Assembly: GCA_903898675.1 (NCBI GenBank)
Contig: CAIUGM010000031.1
Coordinates: 124,001 to 188,000, forward strand
Length of the DNA: 64,000 nucleotides
Direction: 5' to 3'
Source: an uncultured Verrucomicrobiota bacterium
GTDB lineage: Bacteria > Verrucomicrobiota > Verrucomicrobiia > Opitutales > Opitutaceae
Below are positions 63,492 through 64,000 of this stretch, piece after piece. The notes under the pieces were generated by a model that saw only the letters and a list, made by a program, of their open reading frames with translations, was not told the origin of the DNA and ran no database searches. The translations under genes were made by a program, and so were the position numbers. Within the stretch, counting starts at the first letter, position 1. Every line of letters begins with the position of its first letter.

Positions 63492-64000
63492 CTAAAGCTT
63501 GCGCAGGTCGGCCCCCAGCTTGGGGAAGCTGGCCGCGAGAATCCGCCGCACCTCGCGAAGGCCCTGACGGAGCTTCACACTGTCCGGCGCCACCAGCCGC
63601 AGACTCCAGCCGCCCCGGCGGAGTGCACTGACCCCGAGCCACAGCCCGTCGCGATGCAGCTGTTTTAACTCGTCGCGCCAATTGCCGCCGGTTTCTTCGC
63701 TGATCAACACCGCGTTGGCAAAACACGCCGCCGGCCCCGAGCCGGCCAGGGCCGCCAGGGCCCGCAGTTCCTCGCCGGTCTGGTCAAGCCGCTCGCGCAA
63801 GATGATCTCGCCGGCGAGCCTCACCGTCAGGTCCAGGCAAAGCCGCTCCCACTGCCAGGCCTCGTCATGCCCCACCCGGCCGGGTTGCAACTGGTCGACG
63901 AAGAACAAGCCGCCCCCGGGGGCGATCTCCACGCTCGTCACCTGCCGGAAGCGCGAGCCCCGGTGCGGCACGAGCGGCTCGGGCGCCACCTCCAGCCAGC
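63492..64000 (-). CDS. ureD: Urease accessory protein UreD (UreH), 5' truncated by window end
   Basis: The frame runs to the window end with 169 codons visible and no start fixed (a GTG at 63989 is internal). It has LEVAPEPLVPHRGSRF, then FFVDQLQPGRVGHDEAWQW and VRLAGEIILRERL, matching the UreD region around the GR..GE motif. UreD is the scaffold chaperone for nickel insertion in urease with UreF and UreG. Downstream it converges on hupE. The N-terminal part lies outside the window. Confidence 0.75.
   Translation of the reverse strand, partial: WLEVAPEPLVPHRGSRFRQVTSVEIAPGGGLFFVDQLQPGRVGHDEAWQWERLCLDLTVRLAGEIILRERLDQTGEELRALAALAGSGPAACFANAVLISEETGGNWRDELKQLHRDGLWLGVSALRRGGWSLRLVAPDSVKLRQGLREVRRILAASFPKLGADLRKL

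Overview
This window looks like the chromosome of a GC-rich verrucomicrobium close to Opitutaceae. The evidence is an orphan ADOP-type FtsX permease, a eukaryote-like GSII glutamine synthetase, a bacterial SUI1/eIF1-like protein, few Shine-Dalgarno sequences, and many dispersed palindromic intergenic repeats. The taxon is an inference from gene content and base composition. I see no rRNA, tRNA, CRISPR array, insertion sequence or prophage. Most of the sequence is ordinary chromosomal core with several accessory modules.

Layout. 1-6.5 kb: 3' part of a glutathionyl-hydroquinone reductase, a DUF1697 protein, an ADOP permease, an SDR oxidoreductase and an amino-acid-type ABC binding protein. 6.7-9.6 kb: a small membrane protein, XerC/D recombinase, IF-1, TadA and superoxide dismutase. 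9.6-14.8 kb (minus): CHASE2 adenylate cyclase, FecR-domain protein, and O-antigen-ligase-like protein with TPRs. 14.9-19.5 kb: glutamine synthetase, a kinase-like/PP2C fusion, a gamma-glutamylcyclotransferase-like protein, dnaX and the small SRP RNA. dnaX carries an apparent programmed -1 frameshift site (A9 run plus GC hairpin) joining two frames into a tau-like product. 19.5-21 kb (minus): ECF sigma factor, a small membrane protein and a Spy/CpxP-like protein.

21.3-28.2 kb is a compact arn operon (T, B, C, split A, D) for adding L-Ara4N to lipid A, convergent with an LptF/LptG permease. RlmN follows. 30.7-41.3 kb is a complete guanidine/urea carboxylase cassette: ABC transporter, NikR-like regulator that has lost nickel ligands, two DUF1989 proteins (carboxyguanidine deiminase type), biotin carboxylase and allophanate hydrolase. 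It would import guanidine (or urea) and release ammonium. A HupE/UreJ gene and a UreD gene at the right edge suggest a urease locus begins just outside.

41.5-50.6 kb holds a polytopic membrane protein, MetF, SUI1, and the 2-oxoglutarate dehydrogenase operon (sucA, sucB, lpd). 50.6-54.4 kb: a HAD phosphatase, a lipoprotein, RpiB, and a MarR/ring-cleaving dioxygenase/carboxylesterase trio resembling MhqR-MhqO-MhqD quinone defence, with palindromic operators. 54.5-63.4 kb: fused E1 alpha-beta dehydrogenase, KdsC-LptC-LptA-LptB envelope genes, HPr kinase, RNase PH, a DUF885 protein and HupE.

Points most worth a second look: the dnaX recoding site, the very small kinase-like domain fused to a PP2C phosphatase, palindromic repeats inserted in frame into interdomain linkers of sucB and the carboxylase, and the NikR-like regulator of the carboxylase cassette.
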